A DNA stretch of 64,000 bases from Aureispira anguillae (GTDB lineage Bacteria > Bacteroidota > Bacteroidia > Chitinophagales > Saprospiraceae): assembly GCF_026000115.1 (NCBI RefSeq), contig NZ_AP026867.1:1-64000 (forward strand), read 5' to 3'. Positions 35,654 through 45,367 of this stretch are shown piece by piece. The translations under genes and the position numbers were made by a program. Under the pieces are notes generated by a model. It saw nothing but the letters and a program-made list of their open reading frames with translations, was not told where the DNA came from and made no database searches. Numbering within the stretch: position 1 is the first letter of the stretch; each line of letters starts with the position of its first letter.

Positions 35654-35724
35654 GGTCGGGTGGCCGAGCGGCTAGGCTGGGCTCTGCAAAAGCTCCTACA
35701 GCGGTTCGAATCCGCTTCCGACCT
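35654..35724 (+). tRNA. tRNA-Cys (GCA)
   Basis: A 71-base cloverleaf is visible: acceptor ggtcggg/tccgacc (one G-T pair), D arm gccgagcggctaggc, anticodon stem gggct/agctc with loop ctgcaaa (anticodon GCA), and T arm agcgg-ttcgaat-ccgct. The discriminator base is T, as expected for Cys. The 3' CCA is not encoded. Confidence 0.95.
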
Positions 35725-35733
35725 CTATAAATG

Positions 35734-35768
35734 TCCCGCAAACTAAAAAGTTTGTGGGATTTTTTTTT
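35734..35768 (+). terminator. Terminator of tRNA-Cys
   Basis: An 11-bp stem tcccgcaaact / agtttgtggga (one G-T pair) with a 4-nt loop is followed by nine T residues. Confidence 0.9.
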
Positions 35769-35813
35769 ATACGAAAAACTACTATTTACTACTTGATTTT
35801 ATCTGCTTTCTTT

Positions 35814-35844
35814 TTGTGAAAAAGGATGTTTATGTTTATACTTG
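35814..35844 (+). promoter_or_regulatory. Promoter of the ion-channel gene
   Basis: TTG (35814-35816), a 20-base spacer and TATACTTG (35837-35844; one mismatch to TAnnTTTG) lie about 40 bases before the ATG at 35885. Confidence 0.55.
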
Positions 35845-35884
35845 TGAACGCATTATTTTAGTGTAAATATGCTGAATATTGGAT

Positions 35885-36784
35885 ATGGGAAAAAATAGAT
35901 CAAAGTACAGACTTCTAGCAAGGCAAATTGTAGACAATAAATGGTTTACAGTTGGAATCATGTTTTTAATTATCTTGAATGGATTATTGATAGGTGTGCA
36001 GACCTATGATAATGCTCCTGATTCTATCCGTATTATTCAGCTTTCTATTCTCTTTATCTTTTTCTTAGAAATCATTATTCGTTGGACAGGAAGAAGAACA
36101 ACCGAGGAGTATGTACAAGATTGGTGGAACTGGTTTGATATTTTTATTTTAGTTATTGGGGTTATTCCCGAAGTAGCAGATATAATATTGGAGAGCAGTG
36201 CCGAACAAAAAAATATCATGTCTACCTTAAGAATTTTGAGAGTAGTACAACTCACTCGTTCTATTCGTGCTATTGGAGAACTTCAGTTGTTGATCGGCGT
36301 TTTGATTAAGTCTATTCGCTCTCTTTCCTATATTGCGGTGCTCTTTTTATTGATTATGTATATTTACGCCATTATTGGCGTGACACTTTTTCGGAATCCC
36401 GACTACCAAAATTCAGAACACATCAAATTAACGGCAAGCAATCCTGATCCTTATGGGGATTTGGGAGAGGCATTTTTTACCTTATTTCGGATATTAACAG
36501 GAGAGGATTGGACAGATTTGAGATATAATTTGCTATCTAATCAAGAAATCAAAGGCAGTGTTCCTGCTGCTTCGAATGGCGTGATTACTTTTTATCACGT
36601 TTCTTGGATGATTATTGCTGCCTATCTTTTGATTAATCTTGTTATTGGAGCCATTGTTAATAATTTTCAAATCGTATTGGAAGGGCAAAAGGAAGAAGAA
36701 GAAGCTGCAAAAAAGAAGGAAAAAAATGGTTCTGATGATGGTCACGATGAGCTCAGAAGACATATCAAAAGACCCAAAGTTTAG
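35885..36784 (+). CDS. Voltage-gated cation channel, single-domain (NaChBac-like ion transporter)
   Basis: The product (299 residues) has six membrane segments. S4 carries spaced arginines in STLRILRVVQLTRSIRAI, and the pore region reads FFTLFRILTGEDWTDL. A C-terminal charged coil (EGQKEEEEAAKKKE) may form the tetramer bundle. Four such subunits would make one channel. The filter TGEDW differs from the TLESW of bacterial sodium channels and has the acidic residues seen in calcium-type filters, so ion choice is uncertain. A TTG six bases upstream is in frame; ATG is preferred. Confidence 0.88.
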   Translation: MGKNRSKYRLLARQIVDNKWFTVGIMFLIILNGLLIGVQTYDNAPDSIRIIQLSILFIFFLEIIIRWTGRRTTEEYVQDWWNWFDIFILVIGVIPEVADIILESSAEQKNIMSTLRILRVVQLTRSIRAIGELQLLIGVLIKSIRSLSYIAVLFLLIMYIYAIIGVTLFRNPDYQNSEHIKLTASNPDPYGDLGEAFFTLFRILTGEDWTDLRYNLLSNQEIKGSVPAASNGVITFYHVSWMIIAAYLLINLVIGAIVNNFQIVLEGQKEEEEAAKKKEKNGSDDGHDELRRHIKRPKV

Positions 36785-36810
36785 ATCGGACAAGGATTAA
36801 GTCAAATATC

Positions 36811-37707
36811 ATGATAGAACTGACCTATAAGTCAATTAAGCCATATTTAGTAGAAAAGGTGCAAAATGGAAATAAAATACATTGTACTTTTTCGATTGAG
36901 GAACAGGAATTCGAAAGTGAGGTAGTCATAGAAAAAATGCAAAGCTCTGAAAAGTTTGGTCGGATGGTCAAAAAACCTACCGAAATGCGTTCGCTCTTAT
37001 TGAGAGCATTGACTAGACGCAAAAAAAAGAACTCGAAGGACAGTCAAGCCCATTCAACAATTACCGCAGAAGATAAGGCAGCATTGGTTCAGTTTTCTAC
37101 CAAGGAGATTGAGGCGGCTGTGGTTCATGCTTTTGAAGAAATTACAGACGAAATTGTTTATATAGAAACAACGGGCAACTGGCATTTGGCAACTCAATTT
37201 TCTGCTTTTGAGGTTTATATCCGACAACATCCATTAACCGTAGATTATGACAAGAAAATTATGTCTAGAATGCTGGTTGAGATGGCTCGGATAGATGGTC
37301 GAATTGAAGAAAAAGAACGCTTGTTTTTTGAGCATTTTCTAAACGATAAAATGGGGCGGTTAAGTGATTTGATGCAAGCGCCTTTTCTGACCGCTTCGGA
37401 TTGTGAGCAAGTTAGTCAAGCTGCCCGTGCTACAATTTTTCTTATTGTTGCCGCAGTAGCACTTACCGACAATTCTTTTGATAAAAAAGAACAGAATAAG
37501 CTACAAGTCTTTGCCGAAATGTTTGGTTTAGATCTCCCAAAACAAAAAAAGCTATTCCAAATAGCGCAGGACTATACCCTAGAAATTGCTATAAAGGTGA
37601 AAAAAAGAAAAATGAATAGGGAAGAGTTATACAAATTTGCCGACCAAATAGGGATGGATAGAACCATAGCAGAGCAGGTTCAAGATCAGATAGAATTATC
37701 TCATTAA
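36811..37707 (+). CDS. Protein with TerB-like domain
   Basis: This 298-residue protein has a C-terminal TerB-like helical domain (about 140-290) with the paired acidic motifs MARIDGRIEEKERLFFEHFL and ALTDNSFDKKEQNKLQVFAE, each of which looks like a metal-binding D-G/D-x-EE pattern. The N-terminal 120 residues are basic and unrecognised (RALTRRKKKNS). TerB domains occur in tellurite-resistance and stress-response membrane assemblies; a specific role cannot be given. It begins 26 bases after the channel gene and is probably co-transcribed. Confidence 0.7.
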   Translation: MIELTYKSIKPYLVEKVQNGNKIHCTFSIEEQEFESEVVIEKMQSSEKFGRMVKKPTEMRSLLLRALTRRKKKNSKDSQAHSTITAEDKAALVQFSTKEIEAAVVHAFEEITDEIVYIETTGNWHLATQFSAFEVYIRQHPLTVDYDKKIMSRMLVEMARIDGRIEEKERLFFEHFLNDKMGRLSDLMQAPFLTASDCEQVSQAARATIFLIVAAVALTDNSFDKKEQNKLQVFAEMFGLDLPKQKKLFQIAQDYTLEIAIKVKKRKMNREELYKFADQIGMDRTIAEQVQDQIELSH

Positions 37708-37708
37708 T

Positions 37709-39052
37709 CTATTTCGTTTTTGGGCTGGCTGCTACAATAATGTGTTCATAAACAGTACGCCACTGTTTCCATTGCCAAGCTTCACACAAAGAACTGTTGT
37801 GCCAAATACTGATTAAATGCCCTCCCACCTTTTTTGTATTGTTAATAACAGGAAGTGCTTGTTCTAGCACTTGTTCAGGGGAAAGTTTGAGGTAAGAATT
37901 AAAGGTGACATCCATCAATTGAAAAGGAAAAATTAGCAAGTTTGTTGCTTTTTCCGCTTCTAAATCATACCAAAAAAAAGGAGTGGCTATACTTGCTCTA
38001 AAACCTAAATGGCGGGCATAACCCATGGAATAATCTTCTTGAATGCTTAGGTTAACTAGGCGTTGATAGGTTTGAGGAAATTGCAACATCAAAAAGTGTT
38101 GTCTGCTTCTTGTGGTGCGTTTTTGGGTGACCTTTTCTAACCGATTAATTTCTTTGTCAACAAGGTCTTGATGCTTCTGAGAACCAAAAGAAGGATGAAT
38201 ACCTGTGCGGTAATTTTGTGCATTTTTTTGAATGAGTTGCCGAAAATGACGATTGTTGTAATGAATGTTTTTATCATAGGTTCCATAATCTCCAATTAGC
38301 CAAAAATAAATCGGGGACAAATCAAATTTGCGATCCAATTCTTGTAAGTAATCAAACGTGTCGTAGGGGTCTTTTTGTAACCTAAACCATGTTTTTAATT
38401 GCAACATTAAGGTTTCTTTATCCCGTTGCAAAAGGTTGCGTCCGAAAGCACCAATTTGCCTAAAAAAACCTTTTTGCAAAAAAGCATAGGCATAATCAAT
38501 GTCATACGTTGCGGTATATTGATATTGAGGAGGATAGCTATTGAGTTGAGGATATTGGTGAATTAATAGCTTCTTGATTGCTAAAGCCCAAAAATTAATT
38601 AGGGGCTGTTGTAAAAATCGATTTTTGTAAGCAACACTAGAAGTGGCTGAAAATCGCCCGTATTGATCTGCTGTAAAGGGTAAATATTCTTCGTAACGAC
38701 TAACCAAATAAAAAGAAAGAGCAAAGGGATCAAAGGGGAGCGCTGCTTTGTTGTTTTTTTCTGTAGGAATATGAAAAAAAGCGGCATTTAAGTCTTGATG
38801 CTTTTTAAATATTGGTTTAAGTTTTTTGTCTATGCTGGTCTCTTGCAATAATTTATGAGGATAAAAATGCGGAATGTCACTGATGTAACTACGGCTATAG
38901 TTTATCTTGGCAACGCCAGATAATTGAACAAAAGCATATAAATCGGAGGTAAGGTTTACTTTAGGAATGCCTAAAATTTGATTGAATATTAAGTCAAAAA
39001 TATAAGAAATTCTAGGACTAGAGACTGGAGTGTAAATGAAAAGTTCATTCAT
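37709..39052 (-). CDS. Polysaccharide deacetylase-like protein (DUF7033 type)
   Basis: The 447-residue protein has an N-terminal DUF7033-like region (FDPFALSFYLVSRYEEYLPF and YGRF) and a C-terminal half like a divergent NodB-type deacetylase: TYDIDYAY, PIYFWLIGDYGTYD, GIHPSFGS and SIWHNSSLCEAW. In true deacetylases the first motif is DDD; here it is DID, and H-x-x-x-H is replaced by GIHPSF, as in the DUF7033 group. No signal peptide is present. A role in cell-surface carbohydrate editing is likely. The gene converges with the TerB-like gene with one base between them. Confidence 0.75.
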   Translation of the reverse strand: MNELFIYTPVSSPRISYIFDLIFNQILGIPKVNLTSDLYAFVQLSGVAKINYSRSYISDIPHFYPHKLLQETSIDKKLKPIFKKHQDLNAAFFHIPTEKNNKAALPFDPFALSFYLVSRYEEYLPFTADQYGRFSATSSVAYKNRFLQQPLINFWALAIKKLLIHQYPQLNSYPPQYQYTATYDIDYAYAFLQKGFFRQIGAFGRNLLQRDKETLMLQLKTWFRLQKDPYDTFDYLQELDRKFDLSPIYFWLIGDYGTYDKNIHYNNRHFRQLIQKNAQNYRTGIHPSFGSQKHQDLVDKEINRLEKVTQKRTTRSRQHFLMLQFPQTYQRLVNLSIQEDYSMGYARHLGFRASIATPFFWYDLEAEKATNLLIFPFQLMDVTFNSYLKLSPEQVLEQALPVINNTKKVGGHLISIWHNSSLCEAWQWKQWRTVYEHIIVAASPKTK

Positions 39053-39156
39053 AAATTAAAGCTGTTTTGTTTAGGGTTTTGTTTGATTGTCAGTTGTTTG
39101 TGAAGTTTTTGTTTAAAACGGTTGGTAATTCAAAAATAGATATGCGTACCAAATAA

Positions 39157-39186
39157 TTGCTTTTTGTCATAGAACCCTTATATTTG
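39157..39186 (+). promoter_or_regulatory. Promoter of efp
   Basis: TTG (39157-39159), a 19-base spacer and a perfect -7 TATATTTG (39179-39186) lie about 90 bases before the efp start. Confidence 0.75.
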
Positions 39187-39279
39187 TCTCAAATTTCTTT
39201 TTAGTTCCTAAAAATATGAACTTGTAAGACCAACCAATTCAGGTTAAATTTACAAATTTTTATACAAAACAACATACAA

Positions 39280-39846
39280 GTGGCAACAACATCAGATATT
39301 CGTAAAGGGATGTGCCTAGAGCATAATGGGCATACTTACATTATAGTAGAATTCCAACATGTAAAGCCTGGAAAAGGTAATGCTTTTGTGCGTACAAAAT
39401 TAAAGAACTTGACCAATGGTAAAGTAGTAGATTATACTTTCCCTGCTGGACACAAAATTCAAGATGTACGAGTAGAGCGTCGCAAATATCAGTATTTATA
39501 CGACGATGAAGATCGTCTATATTTTATGAATAATGATACTTACGAACAAATTGATGTCTTGAAAGAGATGTTGGATAATGTTCAGTTCTTGAAAGAAGGA
39601 ATGGATGTTGAGGTGCTTTTTCACGCTGAAAAAGAAATTCCTTTGTCTTGCTCCTTGCCTCAATACATCATCTTGGAAGTAACAGAGGTGGAACCTGGTG
39701 CAAAAGGAAATACTGCGACCAATACCTTGACTCCTGCTACAGTAGAAACGGGTGCAGAAGTACGTGTTCCTTTGTTTATCAAAGAGGGTGATTTGATTAG
39801 AATTGAGTCTGAAACAGGGGCTTATATGGAGCGCATGAAGAAATAA
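39280..39846 (+). CDS. efp: Elongation factor P
   Basis: EF-P helps ribosomes form bonds at polyproline stretches. The 188-residue protein has the three beta-barrel domains of the family; the tip loop VKPGKGNAFVRTKLKN carries the conserved lysine (Lys32). The C-terminal signature (NTLTPATVETGAEVRVPLFI) is present. The start codon is GTG, chosen because it gives the standard N-terminus and no earlier ATG exists in frame. A promoter and a 90-base leader precede it, and accB-accC follow. Confidence 0.97.
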   Translation: MATTSDIRKGMCLEHNGHTYIIVEFQHVKPGKGNAFVRTKLKNLTNGKVVDYTFPAGHKIQDVRVERRKYQYLYDDEDRLYFMNNDTYEQIDVLKEMLDNVQFLKEGMDVEVLFHAEKEIPLSCSLPQYIILEVTEVEPGAKGNTATNTLTPATVETGAEVRVPLFIKEGDLIRIESETGAYMERMKK

Positions 39847-39850
39847 TAAG

Positions 39851-39896
39851 TTTTATCACAACTTAATTATTGTATAAACTGTATTTTGTGATAAAA
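39851..39896 (+). terminator. Hairpin between efp and accB
   Basis: An 11-bp perfect stem ttttatcacaa / ttgtgataaaa with a 24-nt loop begins 5 bases after the efp stop. The 3' arm is A-rich and is not followed by a strong T-run, so it may be a weak terminator or an mRNA-stability element. Confidence 0.5.
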
Positions 39897-39945
39897 TTAT
39901 AATAATAGAAACTTATATTTTATACCTAATAAAAACGAACTTACT

Positions 39946-40461
39946 ATGGAGTTTGAGAAAATCAAAGAACTCATTAAGTTGATTCAAAAAAGTAAAATCA
40001 GCGAATTCAAATATGAAGATGAGTCTTCAAAATTCAGTATTCGTACCAAAAGTTATTCTACTCAAAAAGAAGTGATTGTTCAACAACCTTCTGTTATGCC
40101 TAGTATGCAAGTTCCTACTGTAGCTGCTCCCGTAGCTGCACCTGTAGCTGCTACTCCTGCTGTAGATAATGCTGCTGCTCCAGCGGTTACTACTGAGGCG
40201 CCCAAAGAAGAGGCAAATAACTACATTGAAATAAAATCGCCAATGGTAGGAACATTCTATCGTTCTCCATCTCCAGAAAAAGGAGCTTTTGTAAAAGTGG
40301 GAGATTCAATAGGTAATGACGACACAGTTTGTTTGATTGAGGCGATGAAATTGTTCAATGAGGTAAAAGCAGAGGTAGAAGGACGTATTGTTAAAGTAAT
40401 GGTAGAAGATGCTAGCCCAGTTGAATATGGACAAGTATTATTCTTGGTAGAACCAGTATAA
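39946..40461 (+). CDS. accB: Biotin carboxyl carrier protein of acetyl-CoA carboxylase
   Basis: The 171-residue protein has an N-terminal helical region, an Ala/Pro/Val-rich flexible linker (about 48-88) and a C-terminal biotinyl domain with VCLIEAMKLFNE, in which Lys135 is the biotinylation site. The usual EAMKM is EAMKL here, as in many Bacteroidota. It carries CO2 on biotin from AccC to the carboxyltransferase in fatty acid synthesis. It is followed by accC. Confidence 0.97.
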   Translation: MEFEKIKELIKLIQKSKISEFKYEDESSKFSIRTKSYSTQKEVIVQQPSVMPSMQVPTVAAPVAAPVAATPAVDNAAAPAVTTEAPKEEANNYIEIKSPMVGTFYRSPSPEKGAFVKVGDSIGNDDTVCLIEAMKLFNEVKAEVEGRIVKVMVEDASPVEYGQVLFLVEPV

Positions 40462-40579
40462 TTTGCACGCTATTGCGTTCACTAGAGGAATTTCATTAAG
40501 TATGTTAACAGAACAGAATTCATTGTGAATGAATCTCTGTCTTGATAACATGCAAAAGTCCTAATCAAAAACGAATACT

Positions 40580-41938
40580 ATGTTCAAGAAAATATTAATC
40601 GCCAATCGAGGCGAAATAGCTTTGCGTGTCATTCGAACTTGCAAAGAGATGGGCATCAAAACGGTTGCAATTTATTCATCTGCTGATGCTGATAGTTTGC
40701 ATGTCCGTTTTGCTGATGAAGCAGTTTGCGTTGGACCTGCTGCTAGTAATTTGTCTTATTTAAATATTCCAAACATTATGGCAGCGGTAGAAATTACCAA
40801 TGCTGATGCTGTACATCCAGGTTATGGATTTTTGGCTGAAAATGCTGAATTTGCTGAGATTTGTTCTCAAACAGGGGTCAAGTTTATTGGACCTACACCA
40901 GAGCACATTCGCAAAATGGGAGACAAAATTACAGCAAAAGAAACCATGATTAAAGCAGGTGTACCTGTTGTTCCTGGTTCTGATGGCTTGGTCAAAAACT
41001 TTGACGATGCCAAGGTTATTGCTGCTGAAGTAGGATACCCTATTATGTTAAAAGCTACTGCTGGTGGCGGTGGAAAAGGAATGCGTTTGGTCTGGAATGA
41101 AGAGACCTTAGAAGAAAACCTTAATGCTGCTCAAAATGAGGCTAGATCTGCTTTTGGTAATGATGGTATGTACGTCGAAAAATTTGTAGAGGAGCCTCGC
41201 CACATCGAAATCCAAATTGCTGGAGATCAATATGGCAATGTATGTCATCTTTCGGAAAGAGAGTGTTCTATACAACGTCGTCACCAAAAATTATTGGAAG
41301 AGTCTCCTTCTCCATATTTGACCGATGAGGTTAGAGAAAAAATGGGAGATGCTGCGATTGCTGCTGGTAAGGCAATTAATTACGAAGGTGTTGGTACCGT
41401 TGAGTTTTTGGTAGATAAATATCACAATTTCTACTTCATGGAGATGAATACTCGTATCCAAGTAGAACATACGGTAACAGAAGAGGTAATTGATTATGAT
41501 TTGATTCGTGAGCAAATCAAAATTGCGGCTGGTGAAAAGATCACTGGAGACAATTATTATCCAACCATGCATGCGATTGAGTGTCGTATCAATGCGGAAG
41601 ATCCTTTTGCTAATTTCCGTCCTTGTCCAGGAAAAATTACTTCTTTTCATAGCTCAAAAGGGCATGGAATTCGTGTAGATACCCATGTTTATGCTGGTTA
41701 TACCATTTCTCCTTATTATGATTCTATGATTGCTAAGTTGATTTGTAAGGCAAGAACAAGAGAGGAATGTATTAGCAAAATGCGTCGTGCATTGGATGAA
41801 TTTATTGTAGAAGGAATCAAAACTACTGTTCCTTTTCACCGTGCATTGATGGACAATGAGCAGTTTATTTCGGGTGATTTTACAACGAAATTTATTGACT
41901 CAATGGATTTGCAGTCTATGAAACCAAAAGAAAGTTAG
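40580..41938 (+). CDS. accC: Acetyl-CoA carboxylase, biotin carboxylase subunit
   Basis: AccC carboxylates biotin on AccB using ATP and bicarbonate. The 452-residue protein begins with [20 protein letters not shown], has the ATP-grasp loop [12 protein letters not shown], the [10 protein letters not shown] region, and [13 protein letters not shown] at the active site. Length and motifs are standard. It follows accB by 118 bases and ends before an unassigned 330-base region with a strong terminator. Confidence 0.98.
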   Translation: MFKKILIANRGEIALRVIRTCKEMGIKTVAIYSSADADSLHVRFADEAVCVGPAASNLSYLNIPNIMAAVEITNADAVHPGYGFLAENAEFAEICSQTGVKFIGPTPEHIRKMGDKITAKETMIKAGVPVVPGSDGLVKNFDDAKVIAAEVGYPIMLKATAGGGGKGMRLVWNEETLEENLNAAQNEARSAFGNDGMYVEKFVEEPRHIEIQIAGDQYGNVCHLSERECSIQRRHQKLLEESPSPYLTDEVREKMGDAAIAAGKAINYEGVGTVEFLVDKYHNFYFMEMNTRIQVEHTVTEEVIDYDLIREQIKIAAGEKITGDNYYPTMHAIECRINAEDPFANFRPCPGKITSFHSSKGHGIRVDTHVYAGYTISPYYDSMIAKLICKARTREECISKMRRALDEFIVEGIKTTVPFHRALMDNEQFISGDFTTKFIDSMDLQSMKPKES

Positions 41939-42270
41939 TAAAGAAGAAAAAATAAGGTATCGAAAATGAGCAGCAATATTTTTGGATTTCTTTTCGTGTA
42001 AAATTGCGAAGTGTCATAAATTACGCACTCAAAATTTTAGGCTAAAAGGGAACAAAAAAATTAGGCAAAACGATAGATTATTTTTGAGGCTTTACTCTAT
42101 GGTCTAAATTTTATACCATACAAAATATGATAGAGCTTAACCTGAATGGGTTAAGCTCTTTTTTATGATAGAAAGTACCGCAACGTATTGGGATTTAGGA
42201 ACTATTAAAGCAATGGCATTGTTTGGTAATTGATTGTTTATTCTTTTGAGAACCCCTATAAATAAAACAG
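41939..42270 (+). terminator. Post-accC region with terminator at 42132-42164
   Basis: The 330 bases after accC contain one clear feature: an 11-bp stem agagcttaacc / ggttaagctct (42132-42142 and 42149-42159) with a loop of six bases and a run of T. The first 190 bases are otherwise unremarkable. The terminator is likely that of the accBC transcript. Confidence 0.75.
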
Positions 42271-42885
42271 ATGATGAATTGGTTTTTGAACGCAAAGCAT
42301 TGGCAGTTATTTGCATTGATTTTTGGTCTACCATTTTTTTTACAAACAATTGTAATTGGAGAAATACTTACATCTATTCCGATAGAGGGAAACCTGAATC
42401 CTATTCTGTTTGATCTTTTGATGGTACCTTTGTTTTTGGGTATGGGAATTTTATGGGGCTGGTTATGGTCGATAGGAGTAGGTTTGCAATCCATCATTCC
42501 AGAGGAACATAGGATGAATATTAAGCGATTTAAGTTCCTTCTTATTGTTCCCTGTGCCTACCTCTTGTTTTCTTTAGGAATGGCGAATGTTTATAATTAC
42601 AGCGCATCTCCCTTGGAAATAAAATTCTTTACTGTACTACTTCTACTACATCTATTTTCTATATTTTGTACCTTCTATAGCTTTTACTTTGTTGCCAAAG
42701 CCCTAAAAACGGCAGAATTACAGCGTAAGGTAACTTGGGGGGACACTTTGGGAGCTTTTATTCTCTTGTCTATGTATCCGTTGGGGATATGGCGCATTCA
42801 GCCAAAAATCAACACATTGATGGCAGAAAGCATACCACAAACTTCTAAAAATCCTTTTGAGGTATTAGATGATGGGGTGTTTTAA
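42271..42885 (+). CDS. Unknown integral membrane protein
   Basis: The 204-residue protein has about four hydrophobic segments (near residues 10-28, 45-66, 86-104, 112-135) and a final one near 160-178. A cytoplasmic C-terminus follows. The order of segments and the motif PLFLGMGILWGWLWSIG resemble DUF-type membrane proteins common in Bacteroidota, but I do not recognise a family. It has no operon partner; the next gene converges on it with 18 bases between stops. Confidence 0.7.
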   Translation: MMNWFLNAKHWQLFALIFGLPFFLQTIVIGEILTSIPIEGNLNPILFDLLMVPLFLGMGILWGWLWSIGVGLQSIIPEEHRMNIKRFKFLLIVPCAYLLFSLGMANVYNYSASPLEIKFFTVLLLLHLFSIFCTFYSFYFVAKALKTAELQRKVTWGDTLGAFILLSMYPLGIWRIQPKINTLMAESIPQTSKNPFEVLDDGVF

Positions 42886-42903
42886 ACGGATTGCTTAAAA
42901 CGA

Positions 42904-43452
42904 TTAAATAATAGAGAGAATAATAATAAGCGCAACTAAGAGGAAAAAGCCAACTACAATTGCCATATAGTTGGTATTGCTTTTATAAATTTCATACATG
43001 ACCACCAACAAATCTGTCCATTCCATTCTTCGGGCAAGGGATTCTGTTGCAATAAAAAAGTATTTGGATCGATTGCCTTTAGAACTGTGATCTCCATGTT
43101 TTTTGAGAATAAAAAAGCTCTCATTTAGAAATACTCGCTCGTACAACTCATGCCTACCTGCAAATTTTATCACCAATCCCCCTAGTGTATATTCCCATGA
43201 ACCCGTCGATATATCACCATCTAGAATACGAAGATATTGCCCATTGTCTTCAAAAACATGCAAAATGGCTTCCTGAAAATTAATATCATCACGAACTTCC
43301 ATCCAGCGCTTATTAATATAAAAATCGTGTTCCCATAAATCTTCACTAAAACGATGAAGGTAGCCCATAAGAAAGTCAATGCCCTCGTCAAGGGAATTAA
43401 ACTTAGGCAATTCCTCATTCATGGAATTAAATATCTTGTTAATAAGCTTCAT
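42904..43452 (-). CDS. Unknown protein with C-terminal membrane anchor
   Basis: The 182-residue protein has a soluble region of about 158 residues with no recognisable motif, then one hydrophobic segment at the very end (MAIVVGFFLLVALIIILSII), so it is probably tail-anchored. It contains FNSLDEGIDFLMGYLHRFSEDLWEHDFY-like aromatic helices and a GSWEYTLGGLVIKF strand region. It is the last of several minus-strand genes downstream of the calpain-type protease, separated by 189 bases, so joint function is uncertain. Confidence 0.7.
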   Translation of the reverse strand: MKLINKIFNSMNEELPKFNSLDEGIDFLMGYLHRFSEDLWEHDFYINKRWMEVRDDINFQEAILHVFEDNGQYLRILDGDISTGSWEYTLGGLVIKFAGRHELYERVFLNESFFILKKHGDHSSKGNRSKYFFIATESLARRMEWTDLLVVMYEIYKSNTNYMAIVVGFFLLVALIIILSII

Positions 43453-43641
43453 TGATTCTCTACATGGATTTTGCGCCCTAAAATAAAGTACAAATATCGT
43501 GGATTATGGATTACAAACCCTCTAATAACGGCAATTTTTTAGCAAAAAAGATGCTTTTATCGCTGATTTTTTAGCGTAGTTGCAAAATTTTGAACTGGCG
43601 CAGTAATAAAAAGGCTAGGAAGATCGCTCAAACGTATTAGC

Positions 43642-44265
43642 TCAATCAAGGTTGGAAGTCCCACTTTTAAAACACTTATTGCGTTTAGGTGTTAAATCTT
43701 CTTTTTCTCTCCAATAGATGATTTTTTTGTCTTTGATAACAAAGGCATAACTAGCCCATTGATACGCTTGCGAAAACCCATTGATGATAATTTCAATAGC
43801 GACTAATTTTTCGGTATGAGTACTGTCATAAGACATAGAATAAACATTTAAAAAACCAGAGGGAGGAAATCTTGGTTTTTTATGTTCATTGGGGGCTTGT
43901 TTTGGATAGTTATAACAGTCTTCATTTTTTCTAATAAGCCCCCATTTTTTAGGTTTGTACCTGCCTTTTATTTTATTGAAGGTTGGTATTATTTTGTGTT
44001 TGTGATAAAAATCCTCTTCTTTATTATAGAGATTCAGTACGTTCTTATAATAAGGGATTATATAAACAAATGTGTAAAAATTAGTTGGCCAAATTTTACC
44101 ATTAGCATACAAAATCTTATCCTTTAGAATAACACGATTGGGATAAATACTATCCATAAAAAAACGGAGGGCAATTTGTTCGGCTTCTAGTTTATTGTTC
44201 TTTTTCTGAGCAAGGCAACTATTGCAAACAATGAATAAGAGGAGTAAGAACATTAGTCTATTCAT
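43642..44265 (-). CDS. Unknown exported protein coupled to the calpain gene
   Basis: The 207-residue product starts with a signal sequence (MNRLMFLLLLFIVCNSCLAQ); the NSC could be a lipobox or be cut at LAQ. The mature part is basic and rich in Tyr and Lys. No family is recognised. Its ATG overlaps the stop of the calpain-family gene by 4 bases (ATGA), so the two are translationally coupled. An inhibitor or immunity role for the protease is a hypothesis from this arrangement only. Confidence 0.75.
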   Translation of the reverse strand: MNRLMFLLLLFIVCNSCLAQKKNNKLEAEQIALRFFMDSIYPNRVILKDKILYANGKIWPTNFYTFVYIIPYYKNVLNLYNKEEDFYHKHKIIPTFNKIKGRYKPKKWGLIRKNEDCYNYPKQAPNEHKKPRFPPSGFLNVYSMSYDSTHTEKLVAIEIIINGFSQAYQWASYAFVIKDKKIIYWREKEDLTPKRNKCFKSGTSNLD

Positions 44266-45299
44266 AATTCAAGAATTTGTAGGTTAGAAAAATGTGTTTT
44301 GAGAAGTTTACTATCCAACTCAAGATGATGTTTTCCATGAGGATTGTAGAGAAAAATACGATCTCCTTCCATTTTATCTAAGGTATAAGCATGTCCTTGA
44401 AATAATTTTTGAACTTTTCCTCCAAAAGAAATTTCTACTTCCTTTTCACCTGTTCCCCTACTATTAAAGGTTGTTGGATATTGGCAATCAATAGACGTTT
44501 GTATCTTTTCCATTAAATCATCGGTTGACATTGTTCCTGGGTCATAGGTACTGCTTACTTTGCCAGTGAGGACTTCTAAGGCTTCTTTAGTTGTTCCTCC
44601 TTCAATATTGTCATAACCTCCTAAAGCCTGTGCATAAGCCTTTTCTAATAGGATAGCCCAAAGTTCGTCATCTCCTAAACCTTGATAGATTGGTTTTCCC
44701 TCTGGATTAACCCAAGTAGAAGGACGCACAGTAATAATAGTAGGGGTTCTTTTTTTAGAATTTCTATCTTTTCTTAGGTGTAGCGTTACTTCATAGTTTT
44801 CACCTTTCTTTTTAATGATTGCACTTTTGCCATGGAATAATTCAGGTTGCATTCTTGCCAAAGCAGCCACAGAAGATAGGTAATAACAATCGCCTGTAGC
44901 TCCTTGATCAATATCATTGCTATCAATGACAGAAGCGTCACCTACGCCTTGATTGAATAGGGGCAATTCAGATAAATCTTTTTGTTCTAATACAGCTTCA
45001 TGTATCTTTTTAGGCTCAGGTTCTTCGTCAGGGCAGGGAGAATCTTGTGCCCGTTCCATGGTTTGTTGCAATTTTTTTTCGATTTTTTCTTTTAGAGTAG
45101 CCATTCTGCCGTCTGTTTCCCAATCTTTGCGAATACGTTCTATTATTTTTTGATATTGTTGTTTTAATTCAGGTGTTTTAATAATATTATCATAAATGTC
45201 GTTTAACCCACCAGGTGCTTCTGTTAGTAGTTTTTTTAGCGCAATTAAACGCATTAAATCAATTTCTTCTGTCAAGGATGAATTTGCATTTTCTTCCAC
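44262..45299 (-). CDS. Calpain-family (C2) cysteine protease
   Basis: The 345-residue protein has a helical, charged N-terminal region (1-110) and a calpain catalytic core (about 112-345). The triad is complete: Cys138 in DQGATGDCYYLSSVAALA, His303 in GHAYTLDKM and Asn319 in FLYNPHG. The conserved ELWAILLEKAYAQALGGYDNIEGG-type block is also present (residues 212-235). No signal peptide is seen. Calpains are calcium-activated in animals; bacterial relatives are scattered and mostly uncharacterised. It lies between a 149-residue unknown gene and a coupled exported protein. Confidence 0.88.
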   Translation of the reverse strand: MEENANSSLTEEIDLMRLIALKKLLTEAPGGLNDIYDNIIKTPELKQQYQKIIERIRKDWETDGRMATLKEKIEKKLQQTMERAQDSPCPDEEPEPKKIHEAVLEQKDLSELPLFNQGVGDASVIDSNDIDQGATGDCYYLSSVAALARMQPELFHGKSAIIKKKGENYEVTLHLRKDRNSKKRTPTIITVRPSTWVNPEGKPIYQGLGDDELWAILLEKAYAQALGGYDNIEGGTTKEALEVLTGKVSSTYDPGTMSTDDLMEKIQTSIDCQYPTTFNSRGTGEKEVEISFGGKVQKLFQGHAYTLDKMEGDRIFLYNPHGKHHLELDSKLLKTHFSNLQILEL

Positions 45300-45367
45300 T
45301 AAGGTATTCCTAATGGTACTTTCTAGTTGTCTATATCTACGAAGTTGGATGCTTATTTGAACCTGTC

